Assembly: GCA_964387025.1 (NCBI GenBank)
Contig: CAYLUZ010000008.1
Span: forward strand, 1 to 64,000
Reading direction: 5' to 3'
Length of the DNA stretch: 64,000 bases
DNA from: PNON01 sp964387025
GTDB taxonomy: Bacteria; Chloroflexota; Anaerolineae; Anaerolineales; Anaerolineaceae
Shown: piece after piece, positions 25,208 through 35,197 of the stretch
Position numbering within the stretch: the first letter of the stretch is position 1
Layout of the letters: every line of letters begins with the position of its first letter
The notes under the pieces: model-generated
What the model saw: only the letters and a program-made list of their open reading frames with translations
Told to the model about the DNA's origin: nothing
Database searches by the model: none
Translations under genes and position numbers: made by a program

Positions 25208-26764
25208 CTAATCATTCCTTTTGTATATTAATAAGCCCTTGCTTCCATATATATCCGTCGGGTATTCTTTTATGAAACTATAACGCGTAAGAAAATCAGT
25301 AGATTTGAGGAACGTATTTCTTCCATAGACCTCCAGGAAAACAACCACATCGGGTTTTTGATCAAGGATCAATTGGGTGGGAATGGCATAATTACTGACA
25401 TAGTCTTCCCTGGGTAAAGGGTAATAACTGGATGACACAGGTGAATTTAATCCCACAGTATCCAGAATAGTCCTATTTGTATAGTAGCCTAGTACACCGA
25501 CATCCCCGGCAGCAACCACAGAATCTGAGGTTGTCGCAGCAATGACATCTTTTGATGCTGACTTGTAGAGTTCCTCCAATTTGATCCATGCCATTTCTGG
25601 TGAAGGAGAATAATTTCCATGATCGGGATGGAGAACCCAACTATTTAATGTGAAGAATAAAGGAAGTAATAAAGCTATTGTCAAAATAGTATTTGATAAG
25701 GCAGACAAACCTGGTCCGGTGAAATATTTATTGTGTGATTTGTGGGTTGTCAGTTTACCTCTGGCAATTTCAAAACACTTTTTCAGGAATGTCTCTGCAC
25801 CCGTTAGCAGGATAAGCATGTAGATCGGCAATGGAGGAGTTAAGTACCAGCGAAATATTAAGGGATGCACAAGTGAAAAAGTAATAAAGTAGAGAAGAGG
25901 GTAAATTAAAAGAGGAAGAGTTATTGGATTCTTCCTGAAAATGGCCATAGATCCGACAAAGAAAAATAATGGAATAGTTATCAACCCGATATACAAAAAG
26001 CCTGGACTGAGAGTGTAATCTTCACTAAAAGGGGTCAGAAAATGCTGCAGTAAACGGATGAATGCTGCATTATCTGGTAGCAAATAAGCAACTGATTTAG
26101 CCGCTATTGAATGGGGGAGCAAAGTCCCAAAATATAAGTAGCTAAAAACTAACCAGGACACCAAAGGAATTGCGGCAATTATCATCGCTTTAGGTTGGTA
26201 AATTTCCCAGCGTTTCTGAATTATTGGAAAGCAAAGCAGCGGCAAAACAAATATTAATGCATCCGGTCTGGTCAGAATCATCAGCGATGCGCATAGCCAT
26301 AATCTTAACAGTTGTTTGTTCAAATAGAAAAAAGATGTTAATAATAACAATAAGACAAATAGACTAGTTTCCAGCCCGCCTATAGCGAAAGTGACGCTGA
26401 AAGGAGCAATCGACCAAATTAATCCTGTTATCGCACCTACCCTGAATGTTGATATATTTTTTCCGATCTCGAATAAAACTACACAAGAAACAGCATCAAT
26501 AAATGAATTTAGTAACCAAGATATAATGGGAAAGGGAGCTTGTACTCCTCCTGTAACAGCTCCTAATGTTGTAAGGATCAGAGTATACAAAGGTGTTGTA
26601 GTTCCAAGGACGCGTTCATCCACATTGAATGTGAAACCATTTCCAGCTAAAATATTACGGGAGTATCGGTACGTAATATAGGAATCATCGATAATTCGTG
26701 GTCCGGGGATGATCCTGGCTGTCAAAGCAATAATGATTAAGAGAAGCGGAAAATATCGTCGCAT
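25208..26764 (-). CDS. GT-C type membrane glycosyltransferase-like protein
   Basis: A 518-residue polytopic protein. The first loop has IIDDSYITYRYSRNI with an acidic pair, followed by NVDERVLGTTTPLYTL, a pattern repeated in the last gene of this cluster (LDDAWIHQTFARN, AGSTSPLWTI). The soluble C-terminal 110 residues contain VVAAGDVGVLGYYTNRTILD, again shared with that gene. It has no Shine-Dalgarno, and a TATAAT box lies 6 bases before the ATG, predicting a leaderless mRNA. Exact family and substrate unknown. Confidence 0.75.
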   Translation of the reverse strand: MRRYFPLLLIIIALTARIIPGPRIIDDSYITYRYSRNILAGNGFTFNVDERVLGTTTPLYTLILTTLGAVTGGVQAPFPIISWLLNSFIDAVSCVVLFEIGKNISTFRVGAITGLIWSIAPFSVTFAIGGLETSLFVLLLLLTSFFYLNKQLLRLWLCASLMILTRPDALIFVLPLLCFPIIQKRWEIYQPKAMIIAAIPLVSWLVFSYLYFGTLLPHSIAAKSVAYLLPDNAAFIRLLQHFLTPFSEDYTLSPGFLYIGLITIPLFFFVGSMAIFRKNPITLPLLIYPLLYFITFSLVHPLIFRWYLTPPLPIYMLILLTGAETFLKKCFEIARGKLTTHKSHNKYFTGPGLSALSNTILTIALLLPLFFTLNSWVLHPDHGNYSPSPEMAWIKLEELYKSASKDVIAATTSDSVVAAGDVGVLGYYTNRTILDTVGLNSPVSSSYYPLPREDYVSNYAIPTQLILDQKPDVVVFLEVYGRNTFLKSTDFLTRYSFIKEYPTDIYGSKGLLIYKRND

Positions 26765-26770
26765 AATGGA

Positions 26771-26798
26771 ATTATATGTCTGATACCAAGATGGTCAA
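26771..26798 (-). promoter_or_regulatory. Promoter predicting a leaderless glycosyltransferase mRNA
   Basis: TTGACC (26793-26798), 16-base spacer, TATAAT (26771-26776) on the minus strand. The ATG of the minus-strand gene begins 6 bases after the -10 box, at the expected transcription start. The -35 lies inside codons 6-8 of the divergent plus-strand gene. On the plus strand CATAAT (26762-26767) stands 8 bases before that gene's ATG. Confidence 0.7.
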
Positions 26799-28422
26799 TC
26801 ACCAAAACCCTAAAAATTATATTTTTCATATCTTGTTGGTTGTCCTTATCAGTGTAGCGATTCGTTGGGTTCTCATATTATTGAACAAAGTACCCTTCAA
26901 TAGCGATGAGGCAATCGTGGGATTAATGGCGAATCATATATTGAAAGGTGAAAATTCAATCTTCTTTTATGGTCAAGCCTATATGGGTAGCCTAGATAGT
27001 TATATAGTGGCCGGTTTTTTTATGCTGCTTGGAAATTCAATCACATCAATAAGGATCAGTCAGACAGTTTTATTTATATTATTTTTAGTGGCAGGGTATT
27101 ATTTGGCTTATTTGTTGTTTAAATCCAGGAAAGCTGCACTTGCCACGATAATAATGCTCGGTGGTTCTCCGGTTAATTTTTTACTATACACGACAGTTAC
27201 CCTGGGGGGGTATATTGAAGCCTTGCTATTTGGCATTTGTATCCTAATCCTTGGATATAGAATAGAAGAAAATGAAGGATTTGGGGTAAAAAATTCATAT
27301 ACACTCAGGATTCAATTTTTTCTTTTTGGTTTATTCATCGGTGCTGGGATCTGGGTATTAGGAATAACACTGATATTTAGTTTCAGCGCATTGATCATGC
27401 TTGGATTTTTGATTTATCGAAAAAAGGTGAAGTTTGGATTAACAATTGAAGCATTGATACTGGTAATTGTTGGAGGACTAGTGGGTGGATTACCTGTATT
27501 AATTTATTTTATCTCGAATGGAGTCGTCGTTTTTCTGAATGAGCTAATGGGTAGTGCGATATCCATCGGGCAACAATCATACCTTAACCAAATCGGGCTG
27601 CATCTTGTTAATTTCATATTGTTTGGAATTTCTGCAGTTTTGGGGTTCCGGCCTTCATGGAATGCAACCTGGTTATTGCTGCCACTCATTCCAATTATTC
27701 TTGCCATATGGCTGTTTCTTATTCGAAAGACATTTATATATGGGCAAAAATCAAAATCAACATTGCTGATCAGGATTTGGCTGCCGAGCATTATATTAAT
27801 GGTTGCATTTGTTTTCACCCCATTTGGTATGGATCCTTCCGGGAGGTACTTCCTCCCGATCAATATCTCGTTAGCATTTACCGTCGGATTATTGATAGCC
27901 ATCTACGGCTTAAAGAAAAATAAATATATGGCACCAATCATTGCAACCTTACTTATATTTAACATTGGCGGGATTATCCAGTCTGCTTATCAATCGCCTG
28001 ATGGAATAACAACGCAATTTGCACCAGGGACCATTATTGATCACAGCTATGATCAGGAGTTGATCAATTTCCTAAAGGAATCTTCCAATACCCGGGGATA
28101 TTCCACCTATTGGACGGCTTATCCAATCGTGTTTAAATCTAATGAGGATGTCATCCTGGTCCCCGTTCTACCGTACCATGCAGATCTGAAACACACCATA
28201 AGGGATAACCGGTATGAACCCTATTCAAAACTGGTCAATGCATCTCCGAATCCAGTTTATATCACATCCAATAACCCGAATTTGGATCGACAATTGGTCA
28301 TGAAGTTAACTGAATCGGGTGTGGACTGGTCCGAAAAACTTATTGGAGACTATCGAGTTTACTATGAACTCAGTAGAAAAGTGTTACCTGAGGAAATAGG
28401 ATTTGGAATAAACCGACAATGA
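26776..28422 (+). CDS. GT-C type membrane glycosyltransferase-like protein
   Basis: A 548-residue polytopic protein. The first loop carries PFNSDEAIVGLMANHIL followed by FFYGQAYMGSLDSY, a pattern seen in uncharacterised GT39/GT83-like proteins. A soluble C-terminal domain follows residue 400. It starts 11 bases from the divergent gene's start with no ribosome site, so ATG 26776 is uncertain; the next ATG is at codon 6. It overlaps the next gene by ATGA. Confidence 0.75.
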   Translation: MSDTKMVNHQNPKNYIFHILLVVLISVAIRWVLILLNKVPFNSDEAIVGLMANHILKGENSIFFYGQAYMGSLDSYIVAGFFMLLGNSITSIRISQTVLFILFLVAGYYLAYLLFKSRKAALATIIMLGGSPVNFLLYTTVTLGGYIEALLFGICILILGYRIEENEGFGVKNSYTLRIQFFLFGLFIGAGIWVLGITLIFSFSALIMLGFLIYRKKVKFGLTIEALILVIVGGLVGGLPVLIYFISNGVVVFLNELMGSAISIGQQSYLNQIGLHLVNFILFGISAVLGFRPSWNATWLLLPLIPIILAIWLFLIRKTFIYGQKSKSTLLIRIWLPSIILMVAFVFTPFGMDPSGRYFLPINISLAFTVGLLIAIYGLKKNKYMAPIIATLLIFNIGGIIQSAYQSPDGITTQFAPGTIIDHSYDQELINFLKESSNTRGYSTYWTAYPIVFKSNEDVILVPVLPYHADLKHTIRDNRYEPYSKLVNASPNPVYITSNNPNLDRQLVMKLTESGVDWSEKLIGDYRVYYELSRKVLPEEIGFGINRQ

Positions 28423-29921
28423 AAAATAAAAATTCATCAACGAACTGGTCTTTTGATTACTTTTTTGCTGCCACATTTTTTATTTCAGTTCTCGCCGGCT
28501 GCATCATGCTTGGTCCCAGGCTTTTGAATATGGACGGGGACCTTGGCAGGCACCTTACAGTTGGTTCATACATTTTAGATTCAGGAAAAATCCCAACATT
28601 GGATATATTTTCGCATACCATGGCAGGGGAACCATTTACTCCCCATGAATGGTTAACCGAAATTATTTTTACTTTGGCAAATCGCTGGCTGGGCTTGACA
28701 GGAGTAGTATTCCTGACCAGCATCATTATTGCATTAGTCTGGTATTTATTGGGTTATGAAGTAATGAAAAGAAGTGGTGGATTCTATTTTTCACTGCTTG
28801 TGGTCATTATTGGAATAGCAGCTTCCAGCATCCATTGGTTAAGCCGGCCGCATATCTTCACATATATATTTTTACTCCTCTGGATAAAAATGTATTCTAG
28901 TAATATTTCCATTTATAAGAAATGTGCAGCCTTAGCCCTGATCATGATCGTCTGGGTTAATTCCCATGGAGCATTTATTACGGGTCTCGTTTATATCGGC
29001 ATCGATGTGGCTGTTTTTTTTATTTCATCAATTTTTTCAAAATCAGATAATAAAGATTTTAATCAACTTAAGAAATCTTTATTGATCTTTCTAGCATCAT
29101 GTGTGGCAATAATACTTAATCCTGCCGGGTTTCAAATACTTGGAACGGTGTTCAACTTTTTACAAAACAAATATTTAACTTCACAGACACTGGAATACCA
29201 ACCTCCCAATTTATTAGCACCGTCATTTATCCCCTTTACAATATTTTTACTCATTTGTGCTTATTTCCTATTCAGATTTAGAAAACACAGCAAATTAGTT
29301 GATGCAATTCAAATCGTCATATGGAGTATCTTCGGAATTATCAGCGCCAGAAACATACCTTTAGCCATCATCGTAGGATTACCCATTTTAAGTACTTATC
29401 ATGGGAAGAAAAACAATGTAGACAATACAATTAATGACGAGAAAAAAACCTCTTCGAGAAATGAACATAGATATCCACGATTAGCGGTTGGAATAGCATT
29501 ACCTGTTTTGATCTCAATAGCAGTCCTCGTTCTAGTTCTAAAGGGTCCTGGGATGATACAGAGGAATGAATTTCTCACAATGAGATTTCCTGTGAAAGCT
29601 GTAGATTACGTTATTGCTCATCCAATTGAAGGTAATATGTTCAATGAATTTACCTGGGGCGGTTACCTTCTGTACAGATTATGGCCTGAGCAGAAAGTTT
29701 TTATTGATGGGCAAACTGATTTTTATGGAGAAAACTTAACCCGGGAATATGCTGATGTGTACAATGCAAACAAAAATATTGAGGAAATTCTGAATAAATA
29801 TTCCATCAAATGGGTGATCGTAAGGCACAATTCTAAATTGGCTTATGAGTTAGAAAACCACCCGGATCTTTGGAAGTTGGATTATAAGGATGAATTGAGC
29901 GTAATCTATTCCAGAAAGTAA
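28419..29921 (+). CDS. GT-C type membrane protein, probable glycosyltransferase
   Basis: A 500-residue polytopic protein with about eleven hydrophobic segments. The first loop reads LLNMDGDLGRHLTVG and is followed by a conserved-looking FTPHEWLTEIIF segment. The last 110 residues are soluble (FNEFTWGGYLLYRLW, KVFIDGQTDFYG, and a final KWVIVRHNS strand). It overlaps the preceding gene by four bases. Family identity is inferred from topology and context. Confidence 0.7.
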   Translation: MKNKNSSTNWSFDYFFAATFFISVLAGCIMLGPRLLNMDGDLGRHLTVGSYILDSGKIPTLDIFSHTMAGEPFTPHEWLTEIIFTLANRWLGLTGVVFLTSIIIALVWYLLGYEVMKRSGGFYFSLLVVIIGIAASSIHWLSRPHIFTYIFLLLWIKMYSSNISIYKKCAALALIMIVWVNSHGAFITGLVYIGIDVAVFFISSIFSKSDNKDFNQLKKSLLIFLASCVAIILNPAGFQILGTVFNFLQNKYLTSQTLEYQPPNLLAPSFIPFTIFLLICAYFLFRFRKHSKLVDAIQIVIWSIFGIISARNIPLAIIVGLPILSTYHGKKNNVDNTINDEKKTSSRNEHRYPRLAVGIALPVLISIAVLVLVLKGPGMIQRNEFLTMRFPVKAVDYVIAHPIEGNMFNEFTWGGYLLYRLWPEQKVFIDGQTDFYGENLTREYADVYNANKNIEEILNKYSIKWVIVRHNSKLAYELENHPDLWKLDYKDELSVIYSRK

Positions 29922-29924
29922 CAA

Positions 29925-30710
29925 TTAAAGATAAAGGTCAGGTTTACGGTCCGCCCATACAGGAATTCTTTTTCTGACATCTTCAACTAAATCCAAATCA
30001 ATTGGGACAGTAATTAGTCCTTCGTTTTCAACCAAGGAAGCTATTACTTCCCCCCAAGGATTGACTACTGCACTATTACCCCCATAATCGACTCCCAGGA
30101 CTGAACCAACACAATTAACACCTATCATGAATACCTGGTTTTCAATTGCTCGCGCTTGCAGAAGGATTTTCCAATGCTCAATACGTGGTTTTGGCCATTC
30201 TGCAGGAATGATCATTACGCCGCAGTTGTTTAATGCCAGTTTTCTAATAAATTCAGGAAAACGCAGATCATAACAAATCGCGGCACCGGTAATTCCTAAA
30301 ACAGAATTGAAGGGTCTTATCTCGTTACCAGCGGAGAAAAAATCACCTTCTCCCAGCAAATTGAATAAATGGATCTTACGGTATGTGTGGACAATTATTC
30401 CTTCCGAATTGACCATCACGAAAGTGTTATATAGCTTCCCTTGATCATTTTCGACAAAAGAGCCGGCGATGGCGATGGAGTTTGCCCCGGCGATTTCACT
30501 GATTACATCGGTTGCGGCTGGCAGCATCCAATTCTTCCACCCATTAATCCTGGCATAATTGTAGCCATGCAGGCATAACTCCGGTAAGATTAATAGAGAT
30601 GATTTTTCTTTGGCTGCAAGCCTGGCAGCTTCCATTGTTCGCTGTAAATTTAAGTCAGGATCATTGGGGTTGATATTGTATTGATAAATGGAAATTAGCT
30701 TAGTATTCAT
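29925..30710 (-). CDS. Carbon-nitrogen hydrolase (nitrilase superfamily, omega-amidase/Nit2-like)
   Basis: A 261-residue soluble amidase-type enzyme with the full Glu-Lys-Cys triad: E44 (LPELCLHGY), K112 (YRKIHLF) and C146 (ICYDLRFPEF). The segment HWKILLQARAIENQ is typical of the Nit2/YafV-like branch that hydrolyses short omega-amides. It is not the membrane apolipoprotein acyltransferase branch, since it has no hydrophobic N-terminus. It sits alone on the minus strand inside the glycosyltransferase cluster, convergent with the gene on its left. The substrate is not predictable. Confidence 0.88.
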   Translation of the reverse strand: MNTKLISIYQYNINPNDPDLNLQRTMEAARLAAKEKSSLLILPELCLHGYNYARINGWKNWMLPAATDVISEIAGANSIAIAGSFVENDQGKLYNTFVMVNSEGIIVHTYRKIHLFNLLGEGDFFSAGNEIRPFNSVLGITGAAICYDLRFPEFIRKLALNNCGVMIIPAEWPKPRIEHWKILLQARAIENQVFMIGVNCVGSVLGVDYGGNSAVVNPWGEVIASLVENEGLITVPIDLDLVEDVRKRIPVWADRKPDLYL

Positions 30711-30783
30711 ATTCCTTGCCTTATTTGACCCGTATTTTTGTTAAGTGTACAATAACCAAGCAGATTAGAATAGATTTCCATGG

Positions 30784-32022
30784 ATGCCAATGAACCAAAA
30801 TCGAAATAATAACATCAAGTATGCGGTTGTGATGGTACTGGTCATTATTATCATCGTGGTTTTAACGATGGTAAATCTTCAATTTTCAAATCAAAATCCC
30901 GGGGGAAATGATTTTTTAGCTCGATGGAATGGAGCTCACGAGTGGTTAATCAATGGGAATAATCCATATACCAATCAGGTTAGCGAGGTTGCCCAGAAAA
31001 TGATCTATGGCAGACTGGCAGACCCGTTAAAAGGGGAGGATGTTGCCCATTTCGTTTACCCAATATATTCCATGCTTTTCTTTGCACCTTTTGCGCTGAT
31101 GGATTACACATTGGCCAGGGCGGTTTGGATGACGGTTTTAGAGCTGGCTATGGTAGCGCTTACATTTATCAGCCTGAGGTTATCAGGATGGAAGATAAAA
31201 CCAGTCAGCCTGGCTGGAATTTTGATCTTTTCAATTCTCTGGTATTGTTCAGTCAGGACGATCATCTTGGGTCAATTTTCTGGAATAAATGCATTATTAA
31301 TTCTGATCAGTCTGTTGTGTATAAAAACTGAGCACGATCAGGTTGCGGGTATATTACTGGCGTTATCCACCTCTAAACCGCAAATGAGTTACCTGCTCAT
31401 AATTTTTGTAATATTTTGGGCCATTCGATCTTCCCGGCATCGGATTTGGATCAGTTTTTTTACTGCCATGATCATAATGACTGTTGTTGGATGGCTGCTT
31501 CTTCCCGGATGGCCTATTGGCTGGCTTCAACAATTGATGAATTATCCTGGTTATACTGACCGGATAGGTTCCATCGTATCGATAATCGCCGGTGTAACGC
31601 CAGGAATTAAAGACCAGGTTTCCACGGGATTAATGATCGTATTTTACGTCTACATGGTATTTGAATGGTCACGGACTCGCGGAAATGATATTCCCACATT
31701 TTTATGGACTGCATACGTTACATTGGTCATTACCAACTTTGTTGCTTACAGAACTGCCACGCCGCACTATGTGGCTTTGCTGGCTCCAATTTTTCTTGTC
31801 AGTAAGGTGATTGGTGAAAGATGGGGAATATTTGGAAAATGGGTAACTGGGGCAACGTACATTATATTTTTTGCAGGGTTATGGGCGTTATTTATCTTAA
31901 CCATCAAAGGGAATGATGAACAGGCAATCATGTATCTCCCTGTTCCCGTTGTCACTTTAATTGGACTTTGGTGGACAAGGTGGTGGGCAATTCGTCCTCC
32001 AACCAGGCTAGTTGAGGATTAA
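30784..32022 (+). CDS. GT87/DUF2029-type membrane mannosyltransferase-like protein
   Basis: A 412-residue polytopic protein. The first loop has NDFLARWNGAHEWLINGNNPY and then FVYPIYSMLFFAPFALM, the pattern of the DUF2029 / GT87 polyprenyl-phosphate mannose transferases. TAGAAT lies 8 bases before the ATG and there is no ribosome site, so a leaderless or weakly led mRNA is possible. An out-of-frame ATG sits four bases upstream. Confidence 0.78.
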   Translation: MPMNQNRNNNIKYAVVMVLVIIIIVVLTMVNLQFSNQNPGGNDFLARWNGAHEWLINGNNPYTNQVSEVAQKMIYGRLADPLKGEDVAHFVYPIYSMLFFAPFALMDYTLARAVWMTVLELAMVALTFISLRLSGWKIKPVSLAGILIFSILWYCSVRTIILGQFSGINALLILISLLCIKTEHDQVAGILLALSTSKPQMSYLLIIFVIFWAIRSSRHRIWISFFTAMIIMTVVGWLLLPGWPIGWLQQLMNYPGYTDRIGSIVSIIAGVTPGIKDQVSTGLMIVFYVYMVFEWSRTRGNDIPTFLWTAYVTLVITNFVAYRTATPHYVALLAPIFLVSKVIGERWGIFGKWVTGATYIIFFAGLWALFILTIKGNDEQAIMYLPVPVVTLIGLWWTRWWAIRPPTRLVED

Positions 32023-32039
32023 GCAGAGTCATATCTACC

Positions 32040-33599
32040 ATGGAGATAAGACGCCGGAAATTAGATGAACTGATCCAAAAGTGGAATAACCTCCCAATAT
32101 TTCTGATATTACTTACCGGATTTCTTCTCAGGTTGATCAAAGTTAGCTCGCGAGGAATTTGGTATGACGACGCTTTCAGTATCCTATTAGCTAATCGTCC
32201 AATTGCAGATATTATTCCCGGGACCGCTGCAGATACAATGCCGCCAGTATATTATTTTCTACTTCACATCTGGGGACTTTTATCGCAGCAGATCTGGTAT
32301 CTGCGGTCATTAAATATTTTACTCAGCACCGGTTCGATATACCTGGTATATATCCTGGTTAAAAAACTTTCAAACCCGAAAGCAGCAATCATTGCAGCGT
32401 TCTTAACAGCCATTTCTCCATTCCAGATATTCCATGCCCAGGAATTGCGAATGTATGTAGTATTACAGAATGCATTACTGATCCATATCATTTTATTTAT
32501 CGACATTTTCATCATCAATATCAAAACCAGTTCCCCAAAAATGCTTATGGCTGGATTTGTGTTTTCCGGCTTAATTGCGCTTTATACCCATAATCTGGCA
32601 ATATTTACCCTGGTTGCTCTGGATGTATACCTACTGATAAAAAGGGAAAGGAAAAAATTAGTGCGGTTGGTTGTGATGCAGGGTATTATGGTTGTTTTAT
32701 TCATCCCATGGTTGGTGTTTCTACCGGGGCAAATTGAAAAAATTCAGACTGCTTTTTGGACACCCAAACCTGGCCTTGTCCAAATTATTCAAGGAATATT
32801 AACTACCCTATCGACTCTCCCGCAATCTACCATAGGAGTTTACCTTGCAGCAGTATCGATCGCTATTGTGTTAGTGATCCTCATCCAAAAGACCAAAATC
32901 CGGGTAATCGGACGAATTGAAATACAACTATTACTCTGCTTGGTCATCATTCCACCGCTTCTATTATTTTTCATGTCTTGGTTCATGCGGCCGATCTATG
33001 TACCCAGGGCATTTATTGTATCTGGGATATTGTTTTATGCACTGGCTGCCATACTTTTATTAGAACCTACAATATTATCAAAAAAAGAAAGTGGTGAAAC
33101 TAAATCAACAAGCAGAATTGACCCGTTTGCAAAATTGGCAATACTATTATTTATATTTATTGCGATACCGGCATTACTTTATCAATATACGTACCAGTCT
33201 TTTCCACGCAGTGAATTTGAAAAAATGATGAAAACCATAGGCGAAAGCTGTACTAATAATTGTGTGATTATCCATGACAATAAGCTAAGCTACTTTCCGG
33301 CTTATATTTATGATCGCCAGGCTAACCAGGTATTTATTGCTGATGAAGTCGGTACTCACAACGACACACTTGCATTAAAATCGCAACAGGTAATGAGTAT
33401 TTATGCTCAACCTGATATGGATACGGCAATCCGAAATAATCAAGAAATTAGATTCGTTGTTTTTTCCAAGGCCATAGCAGAGTATAAAGAAATGGGAGTA
33501 TCCGTCCACCCGAAAATACAATGGCTAAGTAGCCAATTTATTCAAGATAATCATATTAGCATTGGGGATCTTGAGATATTTTATTTCTCAAAGAAATAA
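32040..33599 (+). CDS. GT39-type membrane glycosyltransferase
   Basis: A 519-residue polytopic protein. The segments GIWYDDAFSILLANRP, MPPVYYFLLHIWG and SPFQIFHAQELRMY closely follow the GT39/PMT_2 pattern (WYDEAFS, HPPLYYLLLH, SPFHIWYSQEARMY). Here the acidic pair is DD instead of DE, and the HPP of the second motif reads MPP. Enzymes of this type move sugars from polyprenyl phosphate to extracytoplasmic acceptors. The stop overlaps the next start (TAATG). No good ribosome site is seen before ATG 32040. Confidence 0.85.
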   Translation: MEIRRRKLDELIQKWNNLPIFLILLTGFLLRLIKVSSRGIWYDDAFSILLANRPIADIIPGTAADTMPPVYYFLLHIWGLLSQQIWYLRSLNILLSTGSIYLVYILVKKLSNPKAAIIAAFLTAISPFQIFHAQELRMYVVLQNALLIHIILFIDIFIINIKTSSPKMLMAGFVFSGLIALYTHNLAIFTLVALDVYLLIKRERKKLVRLVVMQGIMVVLFIPWLVFLPGQIEKIQTAFWTPKPGLVQIIQGILTTLSTLPQSTIGVYLAAVSIAIVLVILIQKTKIRVIGRIEIQLLLCLVIIPPLLLFFMSWFMRPIYVPRAFIVSGILFYALAAILLLEPTILSKKESGETKSTSRIDPFAKLAILLFIFIAIPALLYQYTYQSFPRSEFEKMMKTIGESCTNNCVIIHDNKLSYFPAYIYDRQANQVFIADEVGTHNDTLALKSQQVMSIYAQPDMDTAIRNNQEIRFVVFSKAIAEYKEMGVSVHPKIQWLSSQFIQDNHISIGDLEIFYFSKK

Positions 33600-35197
33600 T
33601 GAAAATCCGGGATTATTTCCTTTTATTTATTGCAGGTCTTATTGTCAGTTCCTTGATGCTTTTAATTAGGCCATATACAGGGTATATGGATGCTGATTAT
33701 TATTTTGGAGCAGCCAGAGAGATTGCATCCGGTCATGGATTCATACAAAATTTTCTCTGGAATTACCTGGATAACCCGGCGAGTATTCGTCATCCAGCGT
33801 TCACTTACTGGATGCCATTAAGTTCAATTATCGCCGCCGTAGGATTATGGCTTTTTCAAACTAATGAACTATTACCAGCACGAATACCTTTCGTGTTAAT
33901 TTTTTCATTTGTTCCTGTAGTCACAGCAATGATGACATACCGAATAACCAGTTCGAGATCTTCCGCCTGGGTGGCCGGCCTATTAAGCGTCTTCTGCGGA
34001 TATTATCTGCGTTTTATCTCAGAACCAGATTCTTTTGGCATCACAATGATCCTGGGACCATTGATCATCCTGCTGGCAGGTATTACCCCTCCAGCCAGGA
34101 AAACCTGGGTCCATCCCATATCGATAGGGGTATTATGCGGATGGATGCATTTGGCAAGAGCTGATGGAATTTTGTGGCTGATTATTGGAACAACGGGTTT
34201 GATCTATTCAAATCGGGTATTTGAAAAATCTTCTGAAAATCTGGTTGTGAGGCATTATTCATTCTGGAAATGCCTTTACGGCGTAGGACTCCTTATTGTC
34301 GGTTATGTTGTGATTACTTTTCCATGGTATATCCGGAATATTCAATATTTCGGTACACTTTTTCCACCGGGAAACTCACGCACATTATTTCTATCTGAAT
34401 ATGCCCAGGTATTTTCTTATCCAGCAGCAAGTATCACTTTTCAAACATGGTGGAATGGCGGAATTAGTAGAATAATCTCTGGGATTTTCTCGGCAACCGG
34501 TACAAACCTCGCATCTGCATTCGTCGTTCAGAGTAATATCGTTATGCTCCCATTGGTATTTATTGGGATGTACAACAAAAAATCGACTCCAATAATGAGA
34601 TTAACATTATTTGCATGGTTGATAACATTTATCAGCATGAGTGTAGTATTTCCGTATGCAGGGAGCAGAGGTGGATATTTGCATTCGGGTGCAGCCATTC
34701 AACCGTTAATTTGGGCATATGCTGCCCTGGGTCTATCCATAGTCATTCAAAAGGGAATTGAATGGCGGAAATGGAATAGCAAGATGGCCACCAGATTATT
34801 CAACAGTTTCACCATCCTTATAGCTTTGATCATTTCAGGTTACGTTGTCTGGGGAGATAAAATCAACGCTGAAAAATCCATTTCAGCAAACCAATGGGAA
34901 GATTACAAATTAATTGATAATTATATTGGGCAGTATTTGTTCGTTCTTGACTACAGCGTGATGGTGAATAACCCTCCAGCATATACTAATGCAACCAACC
35001 AACCTGCAGTTGTAATTCCGTATGGAAATTTGGCCACACTTAATGAAGTTGCTACCAAATATGCAGTCAACTACCTGGTCATTGATCAAAACCATATTCT
35101 GAATTATGAGGTACTTTATAAGGTACCGCAGGATTATGACAACCTGATCTACCTTGGAAGTGTAAAAGATTACCGCGTTTATGAGTTTAAGAAATAA
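33599..35197 (+). CDS. GT-C type membrane protein, probable glycosyltransferase
   Basis: A 532-residue polytopic protein. The first loop reads YMDADYYFGAAREIASGHG, keeping two acidic residues, and later segments have RHPAFTYWMPL and GWMHLARADGIL. The C-terminal 110 residues are soluble and end in strands like those of the neighbours (VNYLVIDQNH, DYRVYEFKK). Coupled on both sides by TAATG overlaps. Family call from topology and motif position. Confidence 0.72.
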   Translation: MKIRDYFLLFIAGLIVSSLMLLIRPYTGYMDADYYFGAAREIASGHGFIQNFLWNYLDNPASIRHPAFTYWMPLSSIIAAVGLWLFQTNELLPARIPFVLIFSFVPVVTAMMTYRITSSRSSAWVAGLLSVFCGYYLRFISEPDSFGITMILGPLIILLAGITPPARKTWVHPISIGVLCGWMHLARADGILWLIIGTTGLIYSNRVFEKSSENLVVRHYSFWKCLYGVGLLIVGYVVITFPWYIRNIQYFGTLFPPGNSRTLFLSEYAQVFSYPAASITFQTWWNGGISRIISGIFSATGTNLASAFVVQSNIVMLPLVFIGMYNKKSTPIMRLTLFAWLITFISMSVVFPYAGSRGGYLHSGAAIQPLIWAYAALGLSIVIQKGIEWRKWNSKMATRLFNSFTILIALIISGYVVWGDKINAEKSISANQWEDYKLIDNYIGQYLFVLDYSVMVNNPPAYTNATNQPAVVIPYGNLATLNEVATKYAVNYLVIDQNHILNYEVLYKVPQDYDNLIYLGSVKDYRVYEFKK

